A stretch of DNA of 64,000 bases from Dethiobacter alkaliphilus. GTDB lineage: Bacteria; Bacillota; Dethiobacteria; DTU022; UBA8154. Where the stretch lies: contig JAENYV010000002.1 of NCBI GenBank assembly GCA_016841605.1, forward strand, positions 1 to 64,000, given 5' to 3'. The notes beneath the pieces are model-generated. The model saw only the letters and a program-made list of their open reading frames with translations, had not been told where the DNA came from and did no database searches. Shown here piece by piece: positions 19,456 through 28,586 of the stretch; positions within the stretch are counted from its first letter, which is position 1; every line of letters begins with the position of its first letter. A program made the translations under genes and the position numbers.

Positions 19456-20250
19456 TTAGTTCCCTAACAAATTGCCCCTCTGCACAGCTTGCACAACTGC
19501 CTTAATCATTGAAGCCCGGACTGCACCTTCCTCCAGCGCAAGCAAACCGGCACTTGTTAATCCCCCGGGTGAAGTTACTTTATTCTTTAAGGATGCCGGA
19601 TGTTCTCCCGTTTCCTGTAACATTCTGGCAGTACCCAGCATTGTTTGCGAAGCCAACATCAAGGCAGTTTCCCGGTTAAGCCCCGCCTCTACTCCACCAT
19701 CCGTAAGAGCTTCCAAAATTAGAAGATAAAAAGCGGGACCACAGCCGCTCAGACCCGCTGCGGCATCAAGATATTTTTCTTCCAGTAAAACAACCTTTCC
19801 CAGTGCTTGCATAAAATCTTTAACAAATGCCTCTTCTTTTTCGGAAACATTCTTTCCAGTACTGATAATGCTCATACCTTCACCAATAAGACAGGGAGTA
19901 TTTGGCATGATACGAACAATCCGCAAGGGCTTTCCTGCTTTTTCTTGTAAAAAATTTATCTGAATACCGGCAACAATGGAAATAATAAGTTGTTCAGATA
20001 ATAATTCTTTAATTTCTTCCATCAACCCGGCAATATTTTGCGGTTTAACAGCAAAGAGAATTTGATTTGCTTCCCGGCATATTTCTTTAACATCGGTAGC
20101 TACATTGAGTTTCCACTTTTCTTGTAAAAATCCGGTTCTACATAAATCTTTATCGAAAATAAGAAGATCATCCGCGGGAACAATCTTTTTCTTCAGGATA
20201 CCTTCCAGGATCACACTCCCCATCATTCCACAGCCAATAACTCCCAGCAT
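19456..20250 (-). CDS. proC: pyrroline-5-carboxylate reductase
   Basis: ProC reduces pyrroline-5-carboxylate to proline with NAD(P)H. The Rossmann motif GVIGCGMMGSVI is at the N terminus and RIMPNTPCLIGEG near residue 115. SGCGPAFYLLILEALTDGGV near 170 and the C-terminal TSPGGLTSAG are the dimer and active-site signature. An exact AGGAGGAG site lies six bases before ATG 20250. proC and proB are 70 bases apart and cotranscription is likely. Confidence 0.96.
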   Translation of the reverse strand: MLGVIGCGMMGSVILEGILKKKIVPADDLLIFDKDLCRTGFLQEKWKLNVATDVKEICREANQILFAVKPQNIAGLMEEIKELLSEQLIISIVAGIQINFLQEKAGKPLRIVRIMPNTPCLIGEGMSIISTGKNVSEKEEAFVKDFMQALGKVVLLEEKYLDAAAGLSGCGPAFYLLILEALTDGGVEAGLNRETALMLASQTMLGTARMLQETGEHPASLKNKVTSPGGLTSAGLLALEEGAVRASMIKAVVQAVQRGNLLGN

Positions 20251-20340
20251 TTAAACTCCTCCTGAAAAAACGAAAATATAAAACTTCATACCAGTATTTT
20301 ATTATAAAGGTAAAAGCATTGCAAGTTCCAACTACGCTTA

Positions 20341-20580
20341 AAGTACAGCTAACGACCTGTTGCCTGAGCAGCCCCCCATGCCACCATCAGACGGATGAAA
20401 ATACAAGAACAGTATTTTCAGGATATTTTTTTCTGGCCTGCCTGCCGGCGCTCCTGACTTCTGACCTATTTTCAGAGTAGAGTGCTCTGTAAAAAAAAAC
20501 ATCCGTATGGGCAGGCCACGCGGATACGCAATTAGTAATTTTTATATTACTAACAGCCTGTGAAGCGGCTGTTTATAGTA
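20341..20580. other. structured intergenic region between proC and tRNA-Trp
   Basis: About 240 bases without a gene but dense in inverted repeats. ACGGATG (20391-20397) complements CATCCGT (20500-20506), and TGGCCTGCC (20434-20442) complements GGCAGGCCA (20510-20518). Because the partners alternate, they could form a pseudoknot. Local hairpins are GAAAATAC/GTATTTTC (20397-20419, with a T-run after it on the plus strand), CAGAG/CTCTG (20473-20489), TTAGTAAT/ATTACTAA (about 20532-20553) and ACAGCC/GGCTGT (about 20554-20573). ATCCG/CGGAT (20501-20525) is an alternative partner. This may be a structured RNA or a small repeat element. I do not recognise a known family. Confidence 0.5.
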
Positions 20581-20585
20581 AAAAT

Positions 20586-20661
<76 letters not shown>

Positions 20662-20671
20662 GTATAACAAT

Positions 20672-20700
20672 ATCTTAACTTATCCAAACTTTTTTGTCAA
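20672..20700 (-). promoter_or_regulatory. promoter of tRNA-Trp
   Basis: On the minus strand TTGACA (complement of 20695-20700) and TAAGAT (20672-20677) are separated by exactly 17 bases. The start site would fall a few bases before the tRNA. Confidence 0.75.
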
Positions 20701-20756
20701 GTAATGAGAAAGAGTTGAATGGGAAAGAATGAAAATATTTAAGATAAAGATGATCC

Positions 20757-20987
20757 CTACAGTTTAAAATTTGAATAAAACTTAGCTTTTTCTCTTATTT
20801 CTTTTGTAACCTTCTCTAACTGGCTTATAATCATTTCTCTATGTTTATCTAGATTTTCAAGCTGCTTTTTTAATCTTTTTTGTTTCATTTCAAGAAAATA
20901 TAAATTCTTGGATGGAGTTTTCATTCTACTTCTACTATGCTCAATATCATTAACCTGGTGCTTTGTTTTGCTGTAAGTTTGCGGCAT
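20757..20987 (-). CDS. small basic coiled-coil protein ending the gas-vesicle operon
   Basis: A 76-residue, Lys-rich protein with one long amphipathic helix (about residues 28-70: LEMKQKRLKKQLENLDKHRE and on). ATG 20987 has GGAGTGA seven bases upstream and lies seven bases after the gvpN stop, so it is tightly coupled to gvpN. I do not recognise the family. By position it could fill the place of accessory proteins such as GvpQ/T, which are also small and helical, but no sequence motif proves this. Confidence 0.65.
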   Translation of the reverse strand: MPQTYSKTKHQVNDIEHSRSRMKTPSKNLYFLEMKQKRLKKQLENLDKHREMIISQLEKVTKEIREKAKFYSNFKL

Positions 20988-20994
20988 AATGTCT

Positions 20995-21906
20995 TCACTC
21001 CTTCCAGCTTTTCGATTGTTGTTCCAGTTTAAAACCGAATTTTCTGTCTTGCCTACTTTTTCGAATGTTTCCGTTTTCCCCATCCGCTAATTCCATGCCC
21101 AAAATATCAAAACAAATATCCCTGAAGGTCTGATCTTCCGGATCAATAGGTATGGTATTCTTTTTAACTACCCGTCCTAGCATAATACTACCACGAATAG
21201 TCGGATGATTTTTTTTGCGGCCCAGTTTACGTACAGTAGCAACAATGTCAACTATTTTTTCGGCTTCCTCACGACTAAGCCCGGCTTTTGCCATTGTGAT
21301 ACAAACTTCGGTTTCACGGTCGTAATTTTCCAGATTTATGGTAATCATTCTATCCAGCAGCGCATCCTGACTTTTGTAAACTCCCGCATATTCAACAGGG
21401 TTGCTGGTAAAAATTGCCTTAAAATTAGGATGAATATTTATATAATCCTCACCGTTTTGCCCTGGGGCTTGAATTATTTTTTCTTCTAAAACAGAGAGCA
21501 AGATATTGTTAACCTCGGGCTTGGAACGAGTATATTCATCATATAATAACGTATAGCCGTTTTTACAGGCCGTTACTACTCTCCCGTCAAACCATTCCTG
21601 CTGAACATGCTCCTCATGCTTTTCTACTCTTCGTACGTATTTATCAATAATTAATTTTCTTTTATAACCTATTTCACCTCCGATTAGATCAGTAATTTCA
21701 AGTTCATCACTGCCAAAAATTAACACTGTAGGTTGTTTTAAAAGATCGGCAACCTGTAAAGCCAGTGTAGTCTTCCCGGTTCCGGCAGGTCCTTGAAGGT
21801 GCACGGGAAAACCTGCATGAAGATAAAATAGTATCCTGGTAAGGATATTCTTAATATAGTCAGTTTCAACAAATTTTTCTTCTGTTTTAGCTTGCTGAGA
21901 TCCCAT
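20995..21906 (-). CDS. gvpN: gas vesicle AAA ATPase GvpN
   Basis: GvpN is a MoxR/CbbQ-type AAA+ ATPase needed for gas-vesicle enlargement. Walker A GPAGTGKTT is near residue 44, Walker B LLYDEYTR near 124, sensor FTSNP near 160, and an Arg finger lies in DRMITI. The C-terminal 60 residues are basic and less conserved. I chose ATG 21906 (MGSQQAKTEEK) because AAGGAGG lies nine bases upstream; an upstream in-frame start would add ten residues without a ribosome site. It sits late in the operon, after the third gvpF/L gene. Confidence 0.93.
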   Translation of the reverse strand: MGSQQAKTEEKFVETDYIKNILTRILFYLHAGFPVHLQGPAGTGKTTLALQVADLLKQPTVLIFGSDELEITDLIGGEIGYKRKLIIDKYVRRVEKHEEHVQQEWFDGRVVTACKNGYTLLYDEYTRSKPEVNNILLSVLEEKIIQAPGQNGEDYINIHPNFKAIFTSNPVEYAGVYKSQDALLDRMITINLENYDRETEVCITMAKAGLSREEAEKIVDIVATVRKLGRKKNHPTIRGSIMLGRVVKKNTIPIDPEDQTFRDICFDILGMELADGENGNIRKSRQDRKFGFKLEQQSKSWKE

Positions 21907-22002
21907 CAGCCCAAACCTCCTTAAGATTACGTTCAATCCATTCTATTCTCCAAACAAATAAATGGGAACCTGGGAACCCGTTTTTTACCTGTTTGCTATT
22001 AT

Positions 22003-22821
22003 TCAACAATTATCATTTTGCAAATTAACTACGGTAAAGCTAAATGGCGGCCATGGGCCTGTTATCTCTAAAAACAATCCATCCGGAATGAATCTTTCGT
22101 TTGTTTCATTCATTTTCATAAGAAAACCCTGGACATTTTCTCCGGAAATTAATAAGGAACATTTTAGAACCATTTTACGGCTACTCTCATTGTCATTGCA
22201 ATTTAAACAATCCTCCGGGACAATATCTTCTGCATAATTTTGCAATAGTTTATAAATACTGTTTATTTTTTCTGATAAAGCATTTTCAAAAGCTATTTTT
22301 ACAGTTTCGTTAAATTTCTTTTTTAAAAGGTAGACAGCTCCAGGAGACCTCCCCTGCAGGGCTGATTCCATTTCTTCTCTTTTCTCGTTTTCAACCTGGT
22401 TATAATATGTCTCCTTTTGACAGAACACTTTTACAGTCCATTCTTTTTTACCTTCAACTGCTTCCATTACATGGGATAATTCTTCATACTTTTCGGATAA
22501 CAGCTGCATGATAGGTTTCCCATCGTTAAAAATAGTACAAAATTTTACAGGGGCCGTACTATATTGCTCACTAATCTGCTCTAAAATCAGAGTATGCCTG
22601 CGAGCTTTTTCCTCTACCCAATTAATATTATTATTAATATTACTGTGCAGGCCATCTTCTCCAAATTCCGATAACCAGACTGTGCTTACGGCTGCACCGA
22701 TATCCCTATAACAGATAACCTCAACAGGAAAGGCCGGATCAATTCCTTCACTCAGTAGAAAAGTTTCATTCTTTCTAATTTTACCCAGTATACAGTAAAG
22801 ATAAAGTCCTTGCGCCGGCAT
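22003..22821 (-). CDS. gas vesicle GvpF/GvpL-family protein (copy 3)
   Basis: A 272-residue GvpF/GvpL protein. GLYLYCI opens it, VSTVWLSEFG follows near residue 46, and the family signature APVKFCTIF lies near residue 95 (the V.P.RFGT-type segment). The closing GPWPPFSFTVV matches the 'TGPWPPYNF' C-terminal motif of the family. GvpF is known to contact GvpA and to be a minor wall or assembly component. This is the longest and most diverged of three copies here. It starts one base after the upstream gvpJ ends. Confidence 0.9.
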   Translation of the reverse strand: MPAQGLYLYCILGKIRKNETFLLSEGIDPAFPVEVICYRDIGAAVSTVWLSEFGEDGLHSNINNNINWVEEKARRHTLILEQISEQYSTAPVKFCTIFNDGKPIMQLLSEKYEELSHVMEAVEGKKEWTVKVFCQKETYYNQVENEKREEMESALQGRSPGAVYLLKKKFNETVKIAFENALSEKINSIYKLLQNYAEDIVPEDCLNCNDNESSRKMVLKCSLLISGENVQGFLMKMNETNERFIPDGLFLEITGPWPPFSFTVVNLQNDNC

Positions 22822-22822
22822 T

Positions 22823-23137
22823 CTAAACCTCCTGGCTCAGGCTTTTAAACCTGGACAGCTTTGTTTCAAGCTCCTCAATTCTTTCACCCAACTTTTTATT
22901 AGCCAAATCATCTTCTTTTTTTGCCTGTGAACTTAAGTTGGGATCACTCTGCCACCAGTCAATACCGATTTCCATTGCTTTTTCTACCGAACAGACAACC
23001 AATCTGATTTTTATTGTCAGTAATTCTACATCAGCCAGTGATATTTTTATATCACCTGCTACGACCACACCTTTATCGAGAATTTTCTCCAGTATATCCG
23101 CCAAACTTGATGATTGAGAAGCGCGCTGCACGCTCAA
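22823..23137 (-). CDS. gvpJ: GvpA-family minor gas vesicle protein (GvpJ-type)
   Basis: A 104-residue GvpA paralogue. SSSLADILEKILDKGVVVAGDIKISLADVELLTIKIRLVVCSVEKA aligns over its full core with GvpA, while residues 60-104 form an added charged helical tail typical of GvpJ. GvpJ is a minor component proposed to shape or cap the vesicle cone. TTG 23137 is the start, with AAGGAGG about eight bases upstream. Confidence 0.88.
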   Translation of the reverse strand: MSVQRASQSSSLADILEKILDKGVVVAGDIKISLADVELLTIKIRLVVCSVEKAMEIGIDWWQSDPNLSSQAKKEDDLANKKLGERIEELETKLSRFKSLSQEV

Positions 23138-23160
23138 TCCGATCTCCTCCTTAACGGCAT

Positions 23161-23514
23161 TTACATTAAATCACCCAGCGGTCCTAAATCAAGATTAAGG
23201 TCTTCGTCCTTCAACCCGAATATTCCCTTAAGTTCTTGCATCTTTTCCTCTAATTTTAATAATGCCTCACCAATTCTTTCTATTTCTTCTTCATTGATCG
23301 TTCCTGCTTCCATGTGCCTGATTGCTTCTTTTTCCATAAGTCTTCGTATTAATTCAATAATAGTCAGAACAAGCTTTGCCAGTCCCTGTTCAACGCCCTC
23401 GGGATCTACATTAATCCTTTTGGGAAAATGCTTCTGAGCTTTTTTTATTTCCTCAGCTAATTCTCTTATTTCTTCCTCCGAAAGGTCATCAAGATTAAAT
23501 TTATCATTTAGCAT
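23161..23514 (-). CDS. gvpK: gas vesicle protein GvpK
   Basis: A 117-residue GvpK. The family core is RINVDPEGVEQGLAKLVLTI followed by IRRLMEKEAIRHMEAGTI, and an acidic C-terminal tail closes it. GvpK is an essential but poorly understood assembly protein. Its start overlaps the end of the preceding gvpF/L gene by 11 bases, indicating translational coupling. Confidence 0.93.
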   Translation of the reverse strand: MLNDKFNLDDLSEEEIRELAEEIKKAQKHFPKRINVDPEGVEQGLAKLVLTIIELIRRLMEKEAIRHMEAGTINEEEIERIGEALLKLEEKMQELKGIFGLKDEDLNLDLGPLGDLM

Positions 23515-24250
23515 GGCTATTTTCTTCTTCCGCTAAATTGACGAAGTTATAAGCAGGCCAGGGACCGCTAAATAAGAAGGATAACATTTGATACCTTCTT
23601 TTAAATATTTCCACAGTTGTTTTAAATTCATTTATTTTTCCGACCGGCACGAGATAGGAAGAATTGAGCAGCATTCGATCCGTTGTTAAGCGGCGGATAC
23701 AGCTCTCGGCAGAATAATTGCTAAGGGTATCGAAAATTTCATCAATAAGTAAAGTATTTTTTTCCATAATTTTTCTCTGTTTTTCTTCTTTTTCGAACCT
23801 TTCAAAAAGGTAACGCCTGCCTGGTGTTGCCTGCTGAATGTTGTCATTATCTTTTACATCATTATTTTCCTTTACCGGCGGTTCTTCGCAGGGACTGTCT
23901 TTTAAAATAACTTTGAGACCTAATTCTACCTTGCCATGCACCTTATTAAAATTTTTATAAATCTTATCACTGTAGGTGCTAAGCAGAGATTTAACTTCAT
24001 CAATACCGGTTAAAATTGTTCCGAACCTAACCGGCAAGACGGTGTGTTCACGCATGAAGTATTCCACAACTGTTTCATGACTTAAAACGGTATCGCTTGT
24101 CAATTCAATACTTTGGAATCGGGCTTCACTTACTACGGCAGCAATTTCTTTCCATCGCACAAAATATGGCCGGCAATTGTTTATTCCACTGCAGGGAATA
24201 ATATCAATCCGGGGTTTATCGATTAAGCAGTAAAGATATTGTTTAGACAT
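23504..24250 (-). CDS. gas vesicle GvpF/GvpL-family protein (copy 2)
   Basis: A 248-residue GvpF/L protein with YLYCLID at the start, VLPVRFGTI near residue 83, LGLKVILKD near 120 and the closing GPWPAYNFVNL. ATG 24250 is preferred, with GGAAGGTG about nine bases upstream. A GTG at 24262 would overlap the previous stop as GTGA and is also plausible. The middle region (about 125-150) is a charged linker. Confidence 0.9.
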   Translation of the reverse strand: MSKQYLYCLIDKPRIDIIPCSGINNCRPYFVRWKEIAAVVSEARFQSIELTSDTVLSHETVVEYFMREHTVLPVRFGTILTGIDEVKSLLSTYSDKIYKNFNKVHGKVELGLKVILKDSPCEEPPVKENNDVKDNDNIQQATPGRRYLFERFEKEEKQRKIMEKNTLLIDEIFDTLSNYSAESCIRRLTTDRMLLNSSYLVPVGKINEFKTTVEIFKRRYQMLSFLFSGPWPAYNFVNLAEEENSHAK

Positions 24251-24258
24251 AATTAATT

Positions 24259-24447
24259 TCACCTTCCTTTCCTTGTGCGGTGCAGATTAACGGCGGATGT
24301 TAAAACAAGTCTAACTCCCACATAAATCAGATCCACATCTGCCAGAGAAATAACAAGATCCCCGTGAAGAACGATACCTTTATCAATTAAGCGATCCAGG
24401 ACTTCAAGGAGCGTTATATCCCTGTTCCGGAGGCTTATATCGTTCAA
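24259..24447 (-). CDS. short GvpA-family gas vesicle protein (GvpS/M-type)
   Basis: A 62-residue GvpA paralogue. ITLLEVLDRLIDKGIVLHGD and LADVDLIYVGVRLVLTSA cover both helices and the beta hairpin of the GvpA fold, with almost no C-terminal tail. This fits the short minor GvpM/GvpS class. TTG 24447 overlaps the gvpG stop (TTGA), so translation is coupled. Confidence 0.85.
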   Translation of the reverse strand: MNDISLRNRDITLLEVLDRLIDKGIVLHGDLVISLADVDLIYVGVRLVLTSAVNLHRTRKGR

Positions 24448-24707
24448 TCCGATTCCTCCACTTCATTTTCATTCCAAAGAGCAATATCATATGCACGCTC
24501 TTCTTCATCAGTATTTTCCTCATTTTCTTTTTGTTCATTAATATATCGTAATCGTTGCATCAATTGCGCCTCTTTTTCTGCAAGTTCATCCTCATTTATC
24601 TGGTCTGTTTCATACAAATAGTATAATTTAACAATTTGTTTTTTGATTTGCTCTTCTTCATCAAACTCTTTATTAATATGTTCTTGAAGCTTTTCGACAA
24701 TCCCCAA
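24444..24707 (-). CDS. gvpG: gas vesicle protein GvpG
   Basis: An 87-residue, very acidic, fully helical protein. VEKLQEHINKEFDEEEQIKK and LYETDQINEDELAEKEAQLMQRL match the GvpG pattern (LYE..G.I.E.EFE..E..L..RL). The start is TTG 24707 behind AGAGGT. It lies between gvpF copy 1 and the short GvpA paralogue, the usual F-G neighbourhood. Confidence 0.85.
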   Translation of the reverse strand: MGIVEKLQEHINKEFDEEEQIKKQIVKLYYLYETDQINEDELAEKEAQLMQRLRYINEQKENEENTDEEERAYDIALWNENEVEESD

Positions 24708-24772
24708 AAGACCTCTAAGAGGCCATTCGAAAAAACAATTTCGTCAGCATTTTTTTCCCCCCAGCACAGTTT

Positions 24773-25525
24773 TCAGTTCTCATTCTGATTAACTGAAATT
24801 TTAATAGTTGTAAAATTATAAGGCGGCCATGGCCCTGAATAGATAAAATTGAGACTATCCTGATAAACAGGTAAAAATTTTTCTACATAAAGATTAAAAT
24901 CCGCCACTTTCTTTTTTTCTACTAAATATGCTGCATTAAAGACCATTTTTATATCTTTAATTTCATTTAATCTGGCTGCAGCGGCTTTTGTTGCCAGGTT
25001 TTGATAGATTGCATCAATATAATGGGAACGATTATCCTCAATAATTTTTTGAACCAGTTCGCCCAACTGCATTTTTAAGTGATAGGCCTGTTTCTCTTCT
25101 GCATTATTAATTTTTGTCTTCAATTGATTTACTTCATTAACATCCACCAGCTTTTGAAATGCTTCATCCTTCCAGACAACTTTCAGCCCCATTTCAACCT
25201 TATTATCAATTTTTTTCAAGACATCTTTCGCTGTTGAATATATCTTTTGTAGAAATATCTGTACATCTTTCTTTGATGAAAAAATAGTAGCAAAACTCGC
25301 CGGGATAATACTGTGTTCTTCCATAACTTTAGCTATTACCGCTTGATGAGCGAGAACATTTTTCTTATTCGGATCAAATATTTTTTGTTTAGCATCGCTG
25401 ACCACAGCAGAAAGATCCTTGTAAGAAACGGTGTAAACTTCCGGCGAATTATCGACGCCTTCAATATTAAATCGCTGCTCTCCGGATAAAATGAGACCGT
25501 AAAAATATTTCACCTCTTTAGTCAT
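24773..25525 (-). CDS. gvpF: gas vesicle GvpF/GvpL-family protein (copy 1)
   Basis: A 250-residue GvpF/L protein with YFYGLIL at the start, IIPASFATIF near residue 77, MGLKVVWKD near 112 and the terminal GPWPPYNFTTI. Its ATG overlaps the Cdc48-like gene's stop as ATGA, so the two are translated together. It is the copy followed by gvpG, so it is the best candidate for the orthologue of GvpF. Confidence 0.92.
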   Translation of the reverse strand: MTKEVKYFYGLILSGEQRFNIEGVDNSPEVYTVSYKDLSAVVSDAKQKIFDPNKKNVLAHQAVIAKVMEEHSIIPASFATIFSSKKDVQIFLQKIYSTAKDVLKKIDNKVEMGLKVVWKDEAFQKLVDVNEVNQLKTKINNAEEKQAYHLKMQLGELVQKIIEDNRSHYIDAIYQNLATKAAAARLNEIKDIKMVFNAAYLVEKKKVADFNLYVEKFLPVYQDSLNFIYSGPWPPYNFTTIKISVNQNEN

Positions 25526-27651
25526 TTTTTTACCTCACTGCGTAAAATTTTCTGAAAAGCATTTTCGAAATGAATCCAACGGATAGAGAGTGCACTTCCG
25601 CCCGGCTGCTGCACTTTATTTTGACCAATTGTTTCACGTAAAGCTTCAAAAGCTGCTTCCCGGCATAATGCCTTTATTTCAGATCCTGTCATATTTACTG
25701 TTAACTGAACAATCTTTTCCAGAGATACATCTTTATGGATTGGTTTGCTTTGCATATTAATTTTTATGATCTGTAGACGCTCAGACTGACCCGGCATAGA
25801 TATTTCCAGCAAAAGGTCAAATCGGCCTGGTCTTAGGACCGCAGGATCAACAAGATCCAGGCGGTTGGTAGCTGCCAGGACAAAAACGCCCTGAAGTTGC
25901 ACAAGACCATCTATCTCCGTTAAAAATTGACTGATAAGCCTGTCGGTAACTGCCGAATCAAAACCTGACCCTCTTCTAGGTACCATGGCATCAATTTCAT
26001 CAAAAAAGACGATACACGGAGCTGCTTGTTTTGCTTTACGGAAAATTTCCCGCAAGCCTTTTTCCGATTCACCGACCCATTTAGAAAGAAGAGACGGACC
26101 ATTAACTAAAATAAAATTCAACTGCGACTCACACGCCAATGCCCTGGCCAGCATAGTTTTACCGGTACCCGGCGGACCATGCAATAAAATTCCTTTATAT
26201 GGTTCAATATCATACTCCTGTAAAAAAAATTGGAATTTTAATGGCCATTCGACGGCTTCACGCAAGGTCTGCTTTACCTCTTCCAAACCACCGATAGAAC
26301 TCCACCTTGTCTCTGGAACTTCTACCAAAATTTCTCTTGTCGTTGACGGTTCTATTTCTTTTAGAGCCTGCAGAAAATGCTCCATATTTACCTCTAAGGA
26401 AAAAAGGATTTCTTCAGGTAAAGATCCCGAGGAAAAATCAATTTTTGGGAAAAAAGTTCTCAGACATTTAAGCGCCGCTTCCCGGCAGAGTGCTGCAAGA
26501 TCTGCACCGACAAATCCGTGGGTTATTTTCGCAAGGTAGTTTATATCTACATCGGAAGTAAGGGGCATCCCCCGGGTATGGATTTGTAGAATTTCCAATC
26601 TGGCTGCAACATCAGGGACGCCAATTGTAATTTCCCGGTCAAATCTTCCCGGCCTTCTCAGTGCCGGGTCCAATGCATGCGGAATATTTGTTGCCCCAAT
26701 AATAATAACCTGACCCCGAGATTCAATCCCATCCATTAATGCTAAAAGTTGGGCGACAACTCTTTTTTCCACTTCCCCTGTTACTTCGTCTCGTTTTGGA
26801 GCAATGGCGTCTAATTCATCAAGGAAAATAATACTTGGAGCAGTAGATTTTGCTTTTTCGAAAATTTCCCGCAACTGCGCTTCACTTTCTCCATAATATT
26901 TATGCATAATTTCCGGACCGTTAATATGTAAGAATGCGGCATCGGTCTCATGAGCAACAGCTCGGGCTATGAGTGTTTTGCCTGTTCCCGGAGGGCCGTA
27001 CAATAATACCCCCTTTGGAGCTTCAATACCAAGCCTGGAAAATACTTGAGGATATTTTAACGGCAATTCAACCATTTCACGGATTTTTTGCAGTTCTTTC
27101 CATAATCCTCCTACATCCTCATAAGTTATACGCTCCTGTTTCCTTTCTCCCGATTTACTTGCCATAATCTCTGTTTGCGGAGTAACAATGACAATATAGT
27201 CCGGTTCCACGTTTGTAACCAGACAGTCTTGATTCCCTGTACCAAATAGATTTACGCGAATTTTATCCCCATTAACCAGGGGTAATCCTTCAAGAAAATG
27301 GACAAGATAGCTTACGTTGTTCTCTCCGGCCTCCAAAGGACCGGGCAGGAGCTGCAAGCTAATTCTTACGGCAGCTTTAAGCCTTGCCTTGACAACTCTG
27401 ACCTTTTCTCCAATCCCGGCCCCTGCATTTTCACGTGTTATCCCATCAATTTGTATAACATGCCGCTCACGTTCACCCGGGTGCGAAGGCAATACTTTAG
27501 CAACAGTTCGTCCTTTTCCAATAATTTCTATAACATCCCCTGCTTCAAGATCTAAAACATCAAAGATAGAATGGGAAAGACGCGCTATTCCTTTTCCAAC
27601 ATCTGTTGCTCTAGCCTCAGCGACCCTGAAGAAAAAATCGGCATTTTGCAT
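25522..27651 (-). CDS. Cdc48/VAT-type double-ring AAA+ ATPase in the gas-vesicle operon
   Basis: A 709-residue protein with the full Cdc48 plan. An N domain of about 170 residues carries the double-psi barrel ([14 protein letters not shown]..), followed by D1 with GPPGTGKT near residue 220 and [10 protein letters not shown], and D2 with GPPGTGKT near 490 and [12 protein letters not shown]. Both rings keep the Arg-finger [15 protein letters not shown] segments, so both look active. Cdc48/VAT unfolds or extracts proteins from complexes. Its position between the Get3-like gene and gvpF (ATGA overlap) implies a role in building or remodelling vesicles. Archaea have such proteins as general unfoldases, whereas in bacteria they are sporadic. 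Confidence 0.92.
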   Translation of the reverse strand: MQNADFFFRVAEARATDVGKGIARLSHSIFDVLDLEAGDVIEIIGKGRTVAKVLPSHPGERERHVIQIDGITRENAGAGIGEKVRVVKARLKAAVRISLQLLPGPLEAGENNVSYLVHFLEGLPLVNGDKIRVNLFGTGNQDCLVTNVEPDYIVIVTPQTEIMASKSGERKQERITYEDVGGLWKELQKIREMVELPLKYPQVFSRLGIEAPKGVLLYGPPGTGKTLIARAVAHETDAAFLHINGPEIMHKYYGESEAQLREIFEKAKSTAPSIIFLDELDAIAPKRDEVTGEVEKRVVAQLLALMDGIESRGQVIIIGATNIPHALDPALRRPGRFDREITIGVPDVAARLEILQIHTRGMPLTSDVDINYLAKITHGFVGADLAALCREAALKCLRTFFPKIDFSSGSLPEEILFSLEVNMEHFLQALKEIEPSTTREILVEVPETRWSSIGGLEEVKQTLREAVEWPLKFQFFLQEYDIEPYKGILLHGPPGTGKTMLARALACESQLNFILVNGPSLLSKWVGESEKGLREIFRKAKQAAPCIVFFDEIDAMVPRRGSGFDSAVTDRLISQFLTEIDGLVQLQGVFVLAATNRLDLVDPAVLRPGRFDLLLEISMPGQSERLQIIKINMQSKPIHKDVSLEKIVQLTVNMTGSEIKALCREAAFEALRETIGQNKVQQPGGSALSIRWIHFENAFQKILRSEVKK

Positions 27652-27671
27652 TAAATAGCCACCTCAGTTTT

Positions 27672-28586
27672 TTAAAAGTATTCAGTAATACAAGATAACA
27701 TGCCCGGACCTTTGACCTCCTGGGGTTGTGCAGAAATAACTATAATTTCCTTTCCCCGGTAATAGTCGGTTATTTCCTTCAAATACTGAGATTGTGCCTC
27801 GTTTTTTTCTTTGCAAAAAGGACAATCAACATTATTGGGATTCATATTATTGATGATGATTCTTTGCACGCTTATCCCGTTAGAAGACAGTTGCTTTCCC
27901 ATGCGTTTACTTTCCTCAATAGCCATTGCAGCCGGGATCATTACCAGAGTAAAATGGCTGGAACCGGGATTTTTAAGAAAAGAATAGACATTTTTAATTA
28001 ATTTTTTCATTTTAAAAAAGATATCTTCTCCGGGCTCAAAAGAATCCTGCGGCAGCAAACCCCTGATCACATCGTAATACTTCCATTTCATTCTTGCGGC
28101 AGCTATAACCCACTCATCCAGTATTTCAGGTAATGTTAACAGGCGCAGTGTATGACCGGTCGGAGCGGTATCCCATATATATACATCAAACTCATGAGAT
28201 TCGATAAAATCCATAATGGTTTTTAGTCCCATAAGTTCATCCAGACCAGGAATGGATAAACTTAAAAGATCATCCAAATCCTCTTCGTCAAGATAAGAAC
28301 ATGTTGCTAATAACTTTTTTATTTCTGCAAAGTACTCTTCACGAAATATATCATAAACATCCTCTGCCTTTATTTCATATAAGAACAGATTAGGAATTTG
28401 CCCTAATGAATTAATACCTTGAGAAAGCCTTATTCCAAAGCTATCTGCTAAAGAATGAGCCGGATCTGTGGAAAAAAGTAAAGATTTTTTTCCATTTTGG
28501 GCAAATTTAATTGCCTGTGCCGCTGCGCATGTTGTCTTTCCCACACCCCCTTTCCCCCCGAATAAAAAAAATTTTATACCTTCCAT
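27672..28586 (-). CDS. ArsA/Get3-family ATPase in the gas-vesicle operon
   Basis: A 304-residue soluble deviant-Walker ATPase. GKGGVGKTT opens it, DPAHSLADSFG is switch I with the catalytic Asp, and DTAPTGHTLRLL is switch II. DCPFCKEK near residue 250 is a CxxC pair like the zinc site at the Get3 dimer interface. There is one ATPase half, unlike two-part ArsA pumps, and no ars genes lie nearby. Get3 shields hydrophobic transmembrane segments, so a chaperone for hydrophobic GvpA-type proteins is inferred. Its start lies within the end of gvpH, with GGAGG seven bases upstream. Confidence 0.9.
   Translation of the reverse strand: MEGIKFFLFGGKGGVGKTTCAAAQAIKFAQNGKKSLLFSTDPAHSLADSFGIRLSQGINSLGQIPNLFLYEIKAEDVYDIFREEYFAEIKKLLATCSYLDEEDLDDLLSLSIPGLDELMGLKTIMDFIESHEFDVYIWDTAPTGHTLRLLTLPEILDEWVIAAARMKWKYYDVIRGLLPQDSFEPGEDIFFKMKKLIKNVYSFLKNPGSSHFTLVMIPAAMAIEESKRMGKQLSSNGISVQRIIINNMNPNNVDCPFCKEKNEAQSQYLKEITDYYRGKEIIVISAQPQEVKGPGMLSCITEYF

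Noticed and set aside
20341-20580. 6S RNA or SRP RNA in the structured gap
   Set aside because: The SRP core and the large central bubble of 6S RNA are not recognisable.
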